DNA from: Oligoflexus sp.
Lineage (GTDB): Bacteria > Bdellovibrionota_B > Oligoflexia > Oligoflexales > Oligoflexaceae
NCBI RefSeq assembly: GCF_035712445.1
Contig: NZ_DASTAT010000063.1
Location: forward strand, 62,001 to 126,000
Length of the DNA: 64,000 nucleotides
Reading direction: 5' to 3'
In this document: piece by piece, positions 1 through 9,380 of the stretch
Numbering within the stretch: position 1 is the stretch's first letter
How the letters are laid out: each line of letters begins with the position of its first letter
Program-made: the position numbers and the translations under genes
Notes under the pieces: model-generated
Told to the model about the DNA's origin: nothing
The model's database searches: none
Seen by the model: the letters and a program-made list of their open reading frames with translations, nothing else

Positions 1-1694
1 CCAGCAGTCTGAAGCTGATACCGCCAAGGCCTCGGAGGTAACGAGCACAGTGAAACAGATCCGGCTGCAACAAAAGGCCGATGGTTCGTTTCACCAAAGC
101 TTCCGACCTGCGCGAGCTGCTGCTCGAGTTCTTCCATAGTCCTCACCGTGATCGCGCGCTGTCCAAGCTCATCCCGATGGCGACGGCTCAAAGTCGCGGC
201 GATCTGGGAAAGATTCGTGATCTCACAGCTTTTGACAACGCTGAGCAGACGCTTTTTATAGGCTTCAAGGATGTCCTCATCATCAGCGGCCAGGACGATG
301 GAATACAACGAAGATGAAGCTGATGACTCAACAGAAGGCGAAAGATCCTGGGGCACGAAAGCCTCTGCCACGACATGGGCATTGGTGCCCCCCATCCCGA
401 AACTACTGACGCCTCCGCAACGCTTGCGGCTCTGAGGCCATGCTGTTTCCTGGAGGGGAATTTTATAATGACCTGCAGGCAGTTGAATCAGAGGATTCAA
501 TTCTGAAAAGGACACGTTGGGTGGAATGATCCCCTTGCGCAGCACCAAGGCCAATTTAATGAGTCCCACAATACCCGCAGCACCTTCCGTGTGCCCAATA
601 TTGGGTTTCAATGCTCCGAGGTAACAGGGACCAGCTTCCACGGATCGTGCGCCCAGGGCTTGATGAATCGCTTCGCATTCGATGGGATCGCCCAAGGCGG
701 TCCCGGTCCCGTGCGTTTCAATATAGGAGACATCATGAGGCTTGAGACCAGCCCGTTCCAAGGCTCGACTCAGCAGGTCACGCTGGGACTTAACATGTGG
801 CGCCGTTAGACCAGTCCCCGTACCGTCATGCGATACAAGCGAAGAACGAATCACCGCATGAATCTGATCACCATCTTTCATGGCATCACGCAGCCGCTTC
901 AAGACCACCACACCGCAGCCTTCACCACGGACAAAACCATCGGCACCCTTATCAAAAGTACGGCACTGACCACTGGGTGAGAGAGCACGAGTTTTCTTTA
1001 AGCGAAGAATGGAGCGCGGTGAGCCAACGAGGTTGACTCCCCCGGCCAAAGCCATATCACAGTCCTGGGAACGCAAGCTTTGGCAGGCTTGATGAACAGC
1101 CACGAGCGATGAAGAACAGGCCGTATCCACAGCAATGGAGGGACCTTGAATATCCAGAGCAAAAGATAAACGACCCGCTATAAAACTAAATGCGGAGCCA
1201 GACACGGAAAACTGGTTATCAGGCAACTGCTGCTGGTATGCATAATCGTTACTACAAACCCCTATAAAAACCCCGGTGGAACTGCCTTTAACGCTCTGCC
1301 TGGAGATGCCGGCATCCTGCAGCGCTTCGCAGGCTACCTCAAGGGTGAGTGCCTGCTGAGGATCAAGGTTGTCGAGCTCCTGTTTATGAATACCGAAGTT
1401 TTCGGTATCAAAACATTCGAGACTACGGAAGTAGCTGCCATAGGGCGGCAGCTTTTCCAGAGAGGCCGTATCGTCCTTCCAACGTTGAGCAGGCACGGGC
1501 CCGATCAAACTGCGGCCCTGCCGCAGGATCTGCCAGAAGTCCTGAAGCGACTGAACGTCAGGCAAGCGAATGCCCATACCCACGATTGCGATGGGCTCGT
1601 TTGCCAAAGCTTTGAGTTCTTCATTCTCGTCTTTCAGCTCTTTGAGCTTGGCAAGAGCTTTCCGAAAGACCTCTTGTTCTTTTGAGATTTCCAC
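1..1694 (-). CDS. Modular polyketide synthase, N-terminal part (docking helix + KS), runs off left edge
   Basis: About 564 residues are visible before the window ends. The GTG start at 1694 follows an AGAGGA ribosome-binding site and lies 12 bases after the stop of the upstream PKS gene, so the two are cotranscribed. Residues 1-32 form a charged helix typical of PKS docking domains. A ketosynthase domain follows, with active-site Cys193 (DTACSSS) and the two histidines in ETHGTGT and NIGHTEG, so the KS looks active in decarboxylative condensation. About 100 residues after the NAHV motif, where an acyltransferase (FVFPGQGSQ-like) would start, the protein instead reads LPPRPWRYQ, a linker motif usually seen after an AT or after the KS of AT-less modules. 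What follows is outside the window. Partial gene; family assignment is very secure, domain order beyond the KS unknown. Confidence 0.95.
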   Translation of the reverse strand, partial: MEISKEQEVFRKALAKLKELKDENEELKALANEPIAIVGMGIRLPDVQSLQDFWQILRQGRSLIGPVPAQRWKDDTASLEKLPPYGSYFRSLECFDTENFGIHKQELDNLDPQQALTLEVACEALQDAGISRQSVKGSSTGVFIGVCSNDYAYQQQLPDNQFSVSGSAFSFIAGRLSFALDIQGPSIAVDTACSSSLVAVHQACQSLRSQDCDMALAGGVNLVGSPRSILRLKKTRALSPSGQCRTFDKGADGFVRGEGCGVVVLKRLRDAMKDGDQIHAVIRSSLVSHDGTGTGLTAPHVKSQRDLLSRALERAGLKPHDVSYIETHGTGTALGDPIECEAIHQALGARSVEAGPCYLGALKPNIGHTEGAAGIVGLIKLALVLRKGIIPPNVSFSELNPLIQLPAGHYKIPLQETAWPQSRKRCGGVSSFGMGGTNAHVVAEAFVPQDLSPSVESSASSSLYSIVLAADDEDILEAYKKRLLSVVKSCEITNLSQIAATLSRRHRDELGQRAITVRTMEELEQQLAQVGSFGETNHRPFVAAGSVSLCSLPPRPWRYQLQTA

Positions 1695-1706
1695 AATGAA
1701 TTCCTC

Positions 1707-4700
1707 TTAAAGATCAGCCAGGAGATTGGCCAGTTCCTCAGCAACATCAACATTTGCAGCAGCGTCAGTCGCATCAGCCCCAGGCTGTTGCAAACTCTCG
1801 GCGGCTTCATGAGCAAGGCCTATCCTGGCTAATAAAGCCGGCAGAAGCTGATTAATACTGGGATAGGTCCACAATATGGTCGGCGAAAGGTTCGTTTCAA
1901 AAGCCTCCTCCAGCCGATTCCGCAGCTCCAGACTCATCATCGAATCAAGGCCCATTTGCATGAAAGGCAACTCATGACTGAGACTCGCTTCATCAACCCG
2001 CATGACCTGGCTCAGCATTCTTCGCAGAGTCTGGCGGCAGGCTTCGGTACGCGCCTCTGGCTGGAGGCCAGCCAGAGTTTGACGCAAGCCACCCACCTCG
2101 TCTTGATTGGACTCTCCGCTAGCCAGCAAGGCACTCCACATGGGGCTTTTTTTCAAAAAGGGATAACTCGCCAGCCATTGGTCGATCTTCAGAGAACAGA
2201 GTGAGAGCAGAACAGGATGCTGCTGCAGAGCCGCGATGAGGTCAGCACTCACTTGCTCGGCTGACAATGCCTGCATACCCTGACTGATGAGTCGCTGACC
2301 GCGTTGCTCATCTATGGCTGCAAGGCCCACATCAGCCACCACAGGAAAATTCACAGCTGTTGCAGCTTTTCCCTGACTCCGTCGCATCATCGACAGCGCA
2401 TCCAAGGCAGCGTTCGCAGCACAGTAGAGCCCCTGACCCGGAAGTCCAAGAAGAGCGGCAGCTGAAGAATAGAGGACAAACGCGTCCAGGTCCCAAGCAT
2501 GGCGTTCAGCCAGCGTATGAAGATTCCAGGCACCCTGAACCTTCGGAGCCCATATACGGTAAAACTGCTCGGCCTTTATATTCTCCAGCATGGCATCATC
2601 AAGAACGCCTGCCGCATGAAAGATAGCCTTCACAGGTGGCCACATATCCTTTTCCAGCAGATAGCGAGCTTCAAGAGCAGCATAATCGCTCACATCCAAA
2701 GCCCAAACGCCCAGGGATATACCCTGTTCACGTAACGCTGCGATTTCCTCTTGCCGTTTATCGGCGCTCCTGGATATCAGGATCAGATGTTTGGCACCGA
2801 GTCGCACCAGGGTTTGCACCATGGCCCAACCCAATCCGCCCAAACCGCCTGTGATAAGATAAGTGGATTCTGCGTGAGCCAGGCCTTGAGCAAAGGGAGC
2901 CCGCCACATACGTGAGGGTTGCCCTTGCATATTCAGCACAATTTTGCCGATATGCTCAGGATGCGAGAATCGGCGCAAGGCCTGTTCCAGGTCGTCAATC
3001 GCAAATTCGTGAACAGGCAGTGGATTGAGTTGACCCGACTGCAGCTGCTCCAAAACCTCTTGCAATAGCCTGCCAAAGCCTTCGGGATCACGTGCCTGAT
3101 AGCCCGCCAGATCAATCGCGTGGAATGAAATGGCTTTTTTGAAGCGTCGCAGATTCAGCTCGCGCTCGGCGTAAATATCACTCTTGCCTAACTCAAGGAA
3201 ATGACCATCAGGCGCTGTGATATCGAGACTTAATTCCTGCCATTCCCCCGCGAGGCTGTTGACAACGATGTCCACACCACGGCCCTTCGTATAGGCCAGA
3301 ACACCTTCCGCGAATTGTCCCTCGCGCGAGGAAAACACCGCTTCCACACCACGCTCGATTAAGTACTGACGCTTGGTTTCACTGCCAGCCGTCGCCAGAA
3401 TTTTAAGCCCTAGCATGCGAGCCACTTCCAGTGTGGCCAGCCCCAGTCCACCGCTGGCTGCATGAATCAAAATCGTCTGACCCGGCTGGGTTTTTATCCT
3501 TTTGACCAGTGCATACCACGCCGTCATATACGCGAGACTTATGGCAGCGGCTTCACGCGCTGCAAGCCCTTCCGGTCGTGGTCGAAGCAGAGTGATGGGA
3601 ACTTTGATGTGGCTCGCAAGGCAGCCGAAGTGGGTCGCGATCACAGGAGTTCCTGGTTCATAGCCTGCGCATTCAGGCCCGACCCGAGTGATAACACCGC
3701 TCAGCTCGCCACCGAGTTTCAATTCATTTCTTTGTCCCACATTGAATGTGGAGCCCATGGCCGCCAAGGCATCAACAAAGTTCAGTCCAACATACTCAAC
3801 CGCGACTTCCACTTCACCAGACCCGAGACATGATGGTGTCTGAGTCTCCGCTCCAAAGTTTTCGAATTGCCCAGGGCGCGGTAAAACATGGCGAAAGGCC
3901 TTGTTTGTTTGGGCTTCCAGCATGGGCTGCTCGTAAAGCGACTTATCGCGGCTGCGGCCTAGACGTCGCACAAAACGCTGCTTGCCACGCCAGGCGACTT
4001 CTTCATCGGCATCAAGACTCAGAATTTCAGAATAAGGCAGGGACCTATCGGCCTCACGACTTGAGCAGTCGAAGTCAATCAGCTTGAACTGTGCACTGGT
4101 CCATTCATAACGCAAAGCGCGAAGAAAGCCCCAGGCACCAGCCAACAGAGGTTGGGTGACAGTTTCCTCACCGAGCTGCTGCGTACCTTCGGTTAAAACC
4201 AGCAGGGAGATATTCGGTGCCGTTCTATAAAGACGCTGCAGCATCGGCAAAATCCGCAGGACCAGCTCATGATCGGTTCCTTCTTCCCGGAGATCCAGGA
4301 TGACCCGCTCATAGTCAGCATAGCTGATGTCCTCGTTTCCGGGTTCGCCGACTTCCCAGCTCACCTCAGATTGCGAAGGCAGTTGTCCTATCAGCAGCTG
4401 TGCGGCCTCAGGCGATTTTGAAAGGAGCAGGACTCGGCCGCTGATGCTGACAGAATCCGACAGGGGCTGTTCCACCCAACTGGCAGATATGGGCACATAG
4501 CCATGGGCGTTTTGCCCTGCAGTCAAGCGAAATTGAAGCCCAATAAGGCTTACGTAGCATTCGCCCTCTTCGTCATAAAGCCTGGCATCCAGCAGGGCAA
4601 GTCCATCGTTCTCTTCTCTGATCACAACATGCGCATAGAGAGTGGAAGGAAGACGTCGATGCACGCGAAGCTCTTCAATACCGACTGGCAAAGCCTTTTT

Positions 4701-7700
4701 ACCTGGATTACGCACCAAAAGAGCGTGAAGCCCTGCTTGAAGACAGGCGTCCAGCGTCATGGGGCACAGGCGATAGGATTGGGAACGCTGCCGGGCTTTG
4801 CTTGCTTGCTGGACACAGGCCCAGGCACCACGTGCATCCAATCGAAGGCGATGGAGGAGCTGGAAGTTTTTCCCGTAATAATAGCCATGCGCCTGCATCA
4901 TTTCATAGTGGGTATCGGCATTCACGACATCGTCTGTGCTGAGCATGGCCGTGAGTGAAGCAGCTTCAATTCTGGGTAAAAAGGTCCTGGGTTCGGCCAA
5001 GAGTTGGGCCTTGGCCTGCAGACTCCATGTAACGTCATCCGAGCTCTCGCCAGAGAAAAGACTCAGCTCAAAGCGTTTCTGTCCCTTGGCTGTCAGGAGC
5101 ATTTGACAAGGAACAGGGTTTCCATCCTGCAAAAGCAAGGCACCTGGAAGATTTATGGAGCGGATGACGAGCTCGTCCTGATCATCCTGTATGTTTTCAT
5201 AGAGAGCTGCAGCCAGAAACAGTTCCAGACTCAGGGTTAGCGGTGCGATCTTCGCCTTGTCAACCTGATGTTCCCGCAGGAAAGGCTGCTGCTCCAAACT
5301 TAAGTAAAAATGAGAGACTTTTTTATGCGAGCCATCCGCAAGCACCCGGAAGCGATTGACGATAGGATGCAGACTTCCCTTGGCGTCGTCACGCAACGAG
5401 GCCTGTCCGCCTTCAATCCAGTAAGCTTTCTTATCCCAGGCTTGTGCTGGGAGTTTCACAAAGTTTGCGTCTGCCACCAAACCTGTCCAGCTGATAGGCA
5501 AGCCTTCTGTCCAGGCATCCTGAAAGGATTGGACCAGCGTCTTTTGGCTGTCCTGGTCACGACGGAGGGTCTCCAGTGCGACCGCTTTGCGATCGCTCAA
5601 GGCAATGGCATCGACCGTGGATTGCTTCAGCACGGGATGAGGCGAGATTTCCACAAAATGAGTGACGCCATATTTTTGAAGGAGATTATCAATCGCTTCA
5701 TAATACCGAACAGATTCCCGCAGGTTTTTTAGCCAGTACTGCGTGTCGAGTTCACTGGCGCTAACCACATCACCATAGACAGTGGACAGCATCTGGATAC
5801 TGCTGTCCTGTCGGGCGATCGGTCCCAGGCTTTCGGCCAAAGAATCGAGCAGACTGTCCATCTGAGGGCTATGCGAGGCGATATCGACTCGAATGAGTTT
5901 GCAGTAGATTTCGGAACTCTCGAATAGAGCCTGAAGCTCCTCGATGGCCTGCGCCTCTCCCGAAAGAACCACAGTGCGAGGACCGTTTACTACGGCAATG
6001 GCTACGCGTTCTGCATACGCAGCTATATAGGCTTCTGCCTCCTTACTGCCGAGATCCACCAGCAGCATCAAACCTTGCCCACGCTTTTGCATCAGAAGGT
6101 TCGATCGAATACAAATCAAGCGGGCCGCTTCTTCAATGGACAGAATGCCTGCTGTAGCAGCAGCCGCAACTTCGCCCATGCTGTGTCCAACGACATAGTG
6201 AGGCGTAACGCCTTGCGCTTTCCACGAAGCCGCGAGACCGATCATCACAGCGCTCAGCAGGGGTTGGATAACAGAAATGTCGCTAAGCCAGCCCTGCGAC
6301 TCTATGTCGCTCAGGATCTCAGAAACTTTCCAGGACACAAGGCCTTGCAGTCCCCGGTCAAAGCTTTCGATGGCATCCCGGAAGGCCGGGTCAGTTTTCA
6401 CGAGTTCTTTGCACATGCCCAGCCACTGCGAGCCTTGTCCCGGAAATACAAAGGCAATGACAGGCTTATTCGTAAGACCCGTATGAGCGGCCTCAGCCCC
6501 AGTCGCCAGTTGAGTCATGAGATCATCGTGATCAGTGGCCCGGATCAGCTGACGGACGATGAATTGAGGCGTGCGCTTCGCCAGTGTGTAACTCATGTCT
6601 GCAAGGCTCTGCGGTTTCTCCTCCAGGCAACGGCGAAGATCCTCGAAACGCCTGCTCAGGGATTCACTCTGCGGAGCCGAGATAGGAAAAAGATAGTTGG
6701 TGCTTTCCGCTGGCGTGATCTCCTTCAGAGAACTCGACTTGGCAGCTTTAATAACGACATGAGCATTGGTGCCTCCCCAACCAAAGGAGTTGACTCCGAC
6801 AACGACTTCGCTCTCTTTATCCAGAGGGCGCGGGTCGGTGACAACGTCCAGGTTCCACTCTTTGAATTTGATCTGCGGGTTGCCTTTTCTAAAGTGAAGG
6901 CTAGGCGGAATCTCACGATGCTGAGCAATCAGACAAGCCTTGAAAACACCGGCCAAACCAGAGGCCCCTTCCAAATGTCCAATATTCGTCTTGATCGAGC
7001 CGATCGGCAGTGGATTTTTACGGCCGTGAAAAATTCGACCCAGTGCTGCAGCTTCAACCGGGTCACCTTTCTTGGTGCCTGTGCCGTGTGTTTCCACATA
7101 ATCAATGTCATCAATCGACATTCCAGCCGCTGCATACACATTGCGAAGAAGCTGCGCTTGGGCCAAAACATTGGGAGAAACAAAACTATCACCTCCCCCA
7201 TCGTTGTTCACAGCACTTGCGGCAACGATAGCCTGAATGGGCCAGCCTTCAGCTTCTGCTTTTGCCCTTGGCATAAGCCAGAGTGCAGCCACACCTTCAC
7301 CACGCACAAAGCCATCGGCGGATTCATCGAAGGCCTTGCAACGACCTTCTGCGGAAAGGCCTCCGAATGCAGTAAGACCTACCGAAACGTCAGGGGTGAG
7401 AATAAGGTTTACGCCTCCAACTAAAGCCTGTTCAATGGTTCCGGAGCGCAAAGCCTCACAGGCGAGATGCAAGGCAACCAGCGACGCCGAGCAACCCGTA
7501 TGCACAGTCAGGGATGGTCCCTGAAAGCCAAAGTAATAGGAAAGCCGGGATGAAAGAACATCATCAGCCTGTCCCACCGCACTATGTCGCGTCGTTGAAG
7601 CTGCCTGGTTCTTACGGAGCAGTTCATAATCGTGCCAGACTGAGCCAACATACACGCCGGTCTTGAGCCAACGCTGCTGCCTAAAATCAACGCCAGCATT

Positions 7701-8015
7701 TTCCAACATTCTGTAGACAACTTCGAGGAGGAGCCGCTGCTGCGGATCAAGCTCAGCGGCTTCGCGAGCTGAAATGCCGAAGAACAGTGGATCAAAATCC
7801 CGAACCTTATCAAGAAATGCGCCGAATCCAGGAACATTCCAGACCGGATCCAGGGGACGGTCCTTATCCCAACGATCGGCAGGAACCGGTCCCACGGATG
7901 TTCGTCCATTCTTTAAGAGCTCCCATAAAGCCTGAGGTCCATCCGCTCCGGGAAAGTATCCATCCAGGGCGACAATTGCTATATCCTGCTCGGGCGATTT
8001 CATTGGCTGCTGCAT
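1707..8015 (-). CDS. Type I modular polyketide synthase, fully reducing module (KS-AT-DH-ER-KR-ACP)
   Basis: 2102 residues forming one complete reducing module. KS about 10-425 (Cys175 in HTGCSAS, His310, His347). AT about 519-825 (GQGSQ at 526-530; active Ser612 in GHSMG; IASH near 712, which does not clearly separate malonyl from methylmalonyl use). DH about 885-1165 (His916 in LREHQVD, Asp1089 in TLDACLQ; the usual Gly of HxxxGxxxxP is Lys920). ER about 1385-1695 with NADPH loop HAASGGLGLA. KR about 1715-1900 (TGGLGGLG, LDD at 1805-1807, Tyr1864, Asn1868). ACP about 1995-2065 with phosphopantetheine Ser2025 (GLDSM). The last about 35 residues resemble a C-terminal docking segment. It should add and fully reduce one extender unit and pass the chain to the next protein. 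An AGAGAGGA site precedes the ATG. It is the first PKS gene visible on this strand; any loading module is elsewhere. Confidence 0.97.
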   Translation of the reverse strand: MQQPMKSPEQDIAIVALDGYFPGADGPQALWELLKNGRTSVGPVPADRWDKDRPLDPVWNVPGFGAFLDKVRDFDPLFFGISAREAAELDPQQRLLLEVVYRMLENAGVDFRQQRWLKTGVYVGSVWHDYELLRKNQAASTTRHSAVGQADDVLSSRLSYYFGFQGPSLTVHTGCSASLVALHLACEALRSGTIEQALVGGVNLILTPDVSVGLTAFGGLSAEGRCKAFDESADGFVRGEGVAALWLMPRAKAEAEGWPIQAIVAASAVNNDGGGDSFVSPNVLAQAQLLRNVYAAAGMSIDDIDYVETHGTGTKKGDPVEAAALGRIFHGRKNPLPIGSIKTNIGHLEGASGLAGVFKACLIAQHREIPPSLHFRKGNPQIKFKEWNLDVVTDPRPLDKESEVVVGVNSFGWGGTNAHVVIKAAKSSSLKEITPAESTNYLFPISAPQSESLSRRFEDLRRCLEEKPQSLADMSYTLAKRTPQFIVRQLIRATDHDDLMTQLATGAEAAHTGLTNKPVIAFVFPGQGSQWLGMCKELVKTDPAFRDAIESFDRGLQGLVSWKVSEILSDIESQGWLSDISVIQPLLSAVMIGLAASWKAQGVTPHYVVGHSMGEVAAAATAGILSIEEAARLICIRSNLLMQKRGQGLMLLVDLGSKEAEAYIAAYAERVAIAVVNGPRTVVLSGEAQAIEELQALFESSEIYCKLIRVDIASHSPQMDSLLDSLAESLGPIARQDSSIQMLSTVYGDVVSASELDTQYWLKNLRESVRYYEAIDNLLQKYGVTHFVEISPHPVLKQSTVDAIALSDRKAVALETLRRDQDSQKTLVQSFQDAWTEGLPISWTGLVADANFVKLPAQAWDKKAYWIEGGQASLRDDAKGSLHPIVNRFRVLADGSHKKVSHFYLSLEQQPFLREHQVDKAKIAPLTLSLELFLAAALYENIQDDQDELVIRSINLPGALLLQDGNPVPCQMLLTAKGQKRFELSLFSGESSDDVTWSLQAKAQLLAEPRTFLPRIEAASLTAMLSTDDVVNADTHYEMMQAHGYYYGKNFQLLHRLRLDARGAWACVQQASKARQRSQSYRLCPMTLDACLQAGLHALLVRNPGKKALPVGIEELRVHRRLPSTLYAHVVIREENDGLALLDARLYDEEGECYVSLIGLQFRLTAGQNAHGYVPISASWVEQPLSDSVSISGRVLLLSKSPEAAQLLIGQLPSQSEVSWEVGEPGNEDISYADYERVILDLREEGTDHELVLRILPMLQRLYRTAPNISLLVLTEGTQQLGEETVTQPLLAGAWGFLRALRYEWTSAQFKLIDFDCSSREADRSLPYSEILSLDADEEVAWRGKQRFVRRLGRSRDKSLYEQPMLEAQTNKAFRHVLPRPGQFENFGAETQTPSCLGSGEVEVAVEYVGLNFVDALAAMGSTFNVGQRNELKLGGELSGVITRVGPECAGYEPGTPVIATHFGCLASHIKVPITLLRPRPEGLAAREAAAISLAYMTAWYALVKRIKTQPGQTILIHAASGGLGLATLEVARMLGLKILATAGSETKRQYLIERGVEAVFSSREGQFAEGVLAYTKGRGVDIVVNSLAGEWQELSLDITAPDGHFLELGKSDIYAERELNLRRFKKAISFHAIDLAGYQARDPEGFGRLLQEVLEQLQSGQLNPLPVHEFAIDDLEQALRRFSHPEHIGKIVLNMQGQPSRMWRAPFAQGLAHAESTYLITGGLGGLGWAMVQTLVRLGAKHLILISRSADKRQEEIAALREQGISLGVWALDVSDYAALEARYLLEKDMWPPVKAIFHAAGVLDDAMLENIKAEQFYRIWAPKVQGAWNLHTLAERHAWDLDAFVLYSSAAALLGLPGQGLYCAANAALDALSMMRRSQGKAATAVNFPVVADVGLAAIDEQRGQRLISQGMQALSAEQVSADLIAALQQHPVLLSLCSLKIDQWLASYPFLKKSPMWSALLASGESNQDEVGGLRQTLAGLQPEARTEACRQTLRRMLSQVMRVDEASLSHELPFMQMGLDSMMSLELRNRLEEAFETNLSPTILWTYPSINQLLPALLARIGLAHEAAESLQQPGADATDAAANVDVAEELANLLADL

Positions 8016-8052
8016 CGTGAGTCCTCTCTATCAGGCAAATAGGAGCCCTATG

Positions 8053-8070
8053 TGGAGCCTTGAGGCTCCA
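8053..8070. promoter_or_regulatory. Perfect 7-bp hairpin in the PKS leader
   Basis: TGGAGCC and GGCTCCA are separated by TTGA, between the stop of the lipoprotein gene at 8103 and the PKS start at 8015. No U-run follows on either strand, so a simple intrinsic terminator is unlikely. It may be a weak attenuator or a protein-binding site in the PKS leader. Confidence 0.35.
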
Positions 8071-8102
8071 ACAAAGACGGTTGTTAGGAAAAGTTCGAAT
8101 TC

Positions 8103-9026
8103 TTAGAGGGTATAACTACATCGAAAACCCAGATTGGCATTTTTGAGCGAGCGATCATATTTGATGCTGGCCGAGAAAAGACCTGTGCTTTGGCCGAAAT
8201 ACCAGCCGCCACCGCGAATCATCGCGCCGCCCTCTCCATTGGGCCCACCAGAATAAACTCCTATCCCGTGACTGTTGTCCCACGCTGCATCCCAAAAGGC
8301 TTTTTGATTGGGAATGAAGTCAGTGATGGGAAACGTTGCGGTGGGAGCAATGTCCCGATATTCATGCCAAGTGGTTTCATAAGGACCTGGTTTGTCTTGA
8401 TTACCACGATCAAAGCTCACCCATTCCCAAACGTTTCCGGCAAGATCCCATATCATCTGGGATTCTAAAGCCAAGGTGCGGCGCAAGCTCTGCCGCTCAG
8501 GTGAAATTTGATCGCGACTCTTTGCGCTGCAATCATTCTCGACAAATGCCAATTGATCATTGGCATCAGCAGGACAGGCCGTGGCTGGAGGTTGAAGGGC
8601 GTGCCCCTTATAGAGGGAACCTTGTCCCGTTACGTTGCCCGTCCAATTCTCTGGATTCTGAGCCAGGCTTGCTGCAATCGTCATCCATTGGGCGTTGCTG
8701 AGCAACGCAAAGCCTTCACCCAGGCTCGTACAGGCAGCTTCTGCTTCCGTTAGGTTCACATTAACCCATGGATCGCCTGCCGGTACTGAAACCGGGGAGC
8801 CCGCCTGCATCTTGGCCTCATATTTCATCACGCAGAAATCCTGGTCCGTGTAGTCAGGATCATGGGCGACCAACAAATACCCTGTTGGGCAGGTACTGGC
8901 AGTCTGGCTGAAGGCTTCCGCCTTTTTGCCACAAGCGTACAGAGGTATAAACAAAATCAGAGTGGAAAGGCTGAAGGCAGAATGGAAACGTAAAGGCAGA
9001 TGAAGGTGAAGTTTGCTTATGAGCAT
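8103..9026 (-). CDS. Lipoprotein with formylglycine-generating-enzyme (SUMF1/FGE-sulfatase)-like domain
   Basis: 307 residues from the ATG at 9026, chosen because AAGAGG stands six bases upstream; an earlier in-frame ATG at 9074 lacks a site. The N-terminus is basic then hydrophobic and ends in a lipobox (LYAC followed by GKK), so the mature protein is probably a lipoprotein. The rest has landmarks of the FGE-sulfatase fold: a tryptophan-rich WEWVSFD block, the IRGGGWYFGQ block and the closing GFRC. In this family some members oxidise cysteine to formylglycine but many are structural or binding modules; I see no clear paired active-site cysteines and do not predict catalysis. It sits upstream of the PKS genes in the same direction with a gap of 87 bases, so cotranscription is possible. 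The fold call is strong and the role unknown. Confidence 0.8.
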   Translation of the reverse strand: MLISKLHLHLPLRFHSAFSLSTLILFIPLYACGKKAEAFSQTASTCPTGYLLVAHDPDYTDQDFCVMKYEAKMQAGSPVSVPAGDPWVNVNLTEAEAACTSLGEGFALLSNAQWMTIAASLAQNPENWTGNVTGQGSLYKGHALQPPATACPADANDQLAFVENDCSAKSRDQISPERQSLRRTLALESQMIWDLAGNVWEWVSFDRGNQDKPGPYETTWHEYRDIAPTATFPITDFIPNQKAFWDAAWDNSHGIGVYSGGPNGEGGAMIRGGGWYFGQSTGLFSASIKYDRSLKNANLGFRCSYTL

Positions 9027-9074
9027 GGCAACCTCTTGGGTGTGGAACACAGTTCTCTCACCGGAGTAGTGCAA

Positions 9075-9211
9075 GCTCGAGGCCGCTTCTTAAAATAGGT
9101 TTATTGCTTTGTTTCTCGCTAGTTGTATTTCGCCGCTCAAACGGTCTCTAACAGAAAAAAGGGAAGGCCTTCATCCAAAAAAAAGAAGCGGGTGTCACCA
9201 TGTTCCAGCAA
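9075..9211. other. Short intergenic region between the feo operon end and the lipoprotein gene
   Basis: No open frame with a credible start was seen. On the minus strand after the Cys-rich protein there is a short palindrome GAAGGCCTTC followed by a T-rich stretch near 9155-9180, which could act as a weak terminator for the feo operon. No strong promoter was identified for the lipoprotein gene. Confidence 0.3.
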
Positions 9212-9370
9212 TCAAGCCCCGCGGGCATTCCGGTCACCCTTGCTCCCGCATCCCTTCGAACTCGGACAAGCCGAGCACGCACCGCAGGACGTCTTCTTCT
9301 TCCGTCTCTGCCACAGATAATAACCGGCTCCAAAAACCGGCACGAACACGAGATAATCCCAAGGCTGCAT
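9212..9370 (-). CDS. FeoB-associated Cys-rich membrane protein (small)
   Basis: A 52-residue gene. It starts 10 bases after the feoB stop, and those bases contain a perfect AGGAGG site. The protein begins MQPWDYLVF, has one membrane segment (about residues 5-20), a basic stop-transfer run (QRRKKK) and then a cysteine cluster (SCGACSACPSSKGC). This is the layout of the FeoB-associated Cys-rich family found directly after feoB in many Gram-negatives and Firmicutes. Such proteins are thought to support the FeoB ferrous-iron permease in the inner membrane; the exact role is not settled. The position, spacing and Cys pattern make this confident despite the small size. Confidence 0.88.
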   Translation of the reverse strand: MQPWDYLVFVPVFGAGYYLWQRRKKKTSCGACSACPSSKGCGSKGDRNARGA

Positions 9371-9380
9371 AAGCCCTCCT

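Noticed and set aside
6075..7424. 449-codon plus-strand open frame
   Set aside because: It runs antisense to the KS/AT part of the polyketide synthase and has no recognisable motif.
9212..9370. Random short frame after feoB
   Set aside because: Rejected as random because of the perfect AGGAGG site, membrane span and Cys cluster; kept as a gene.
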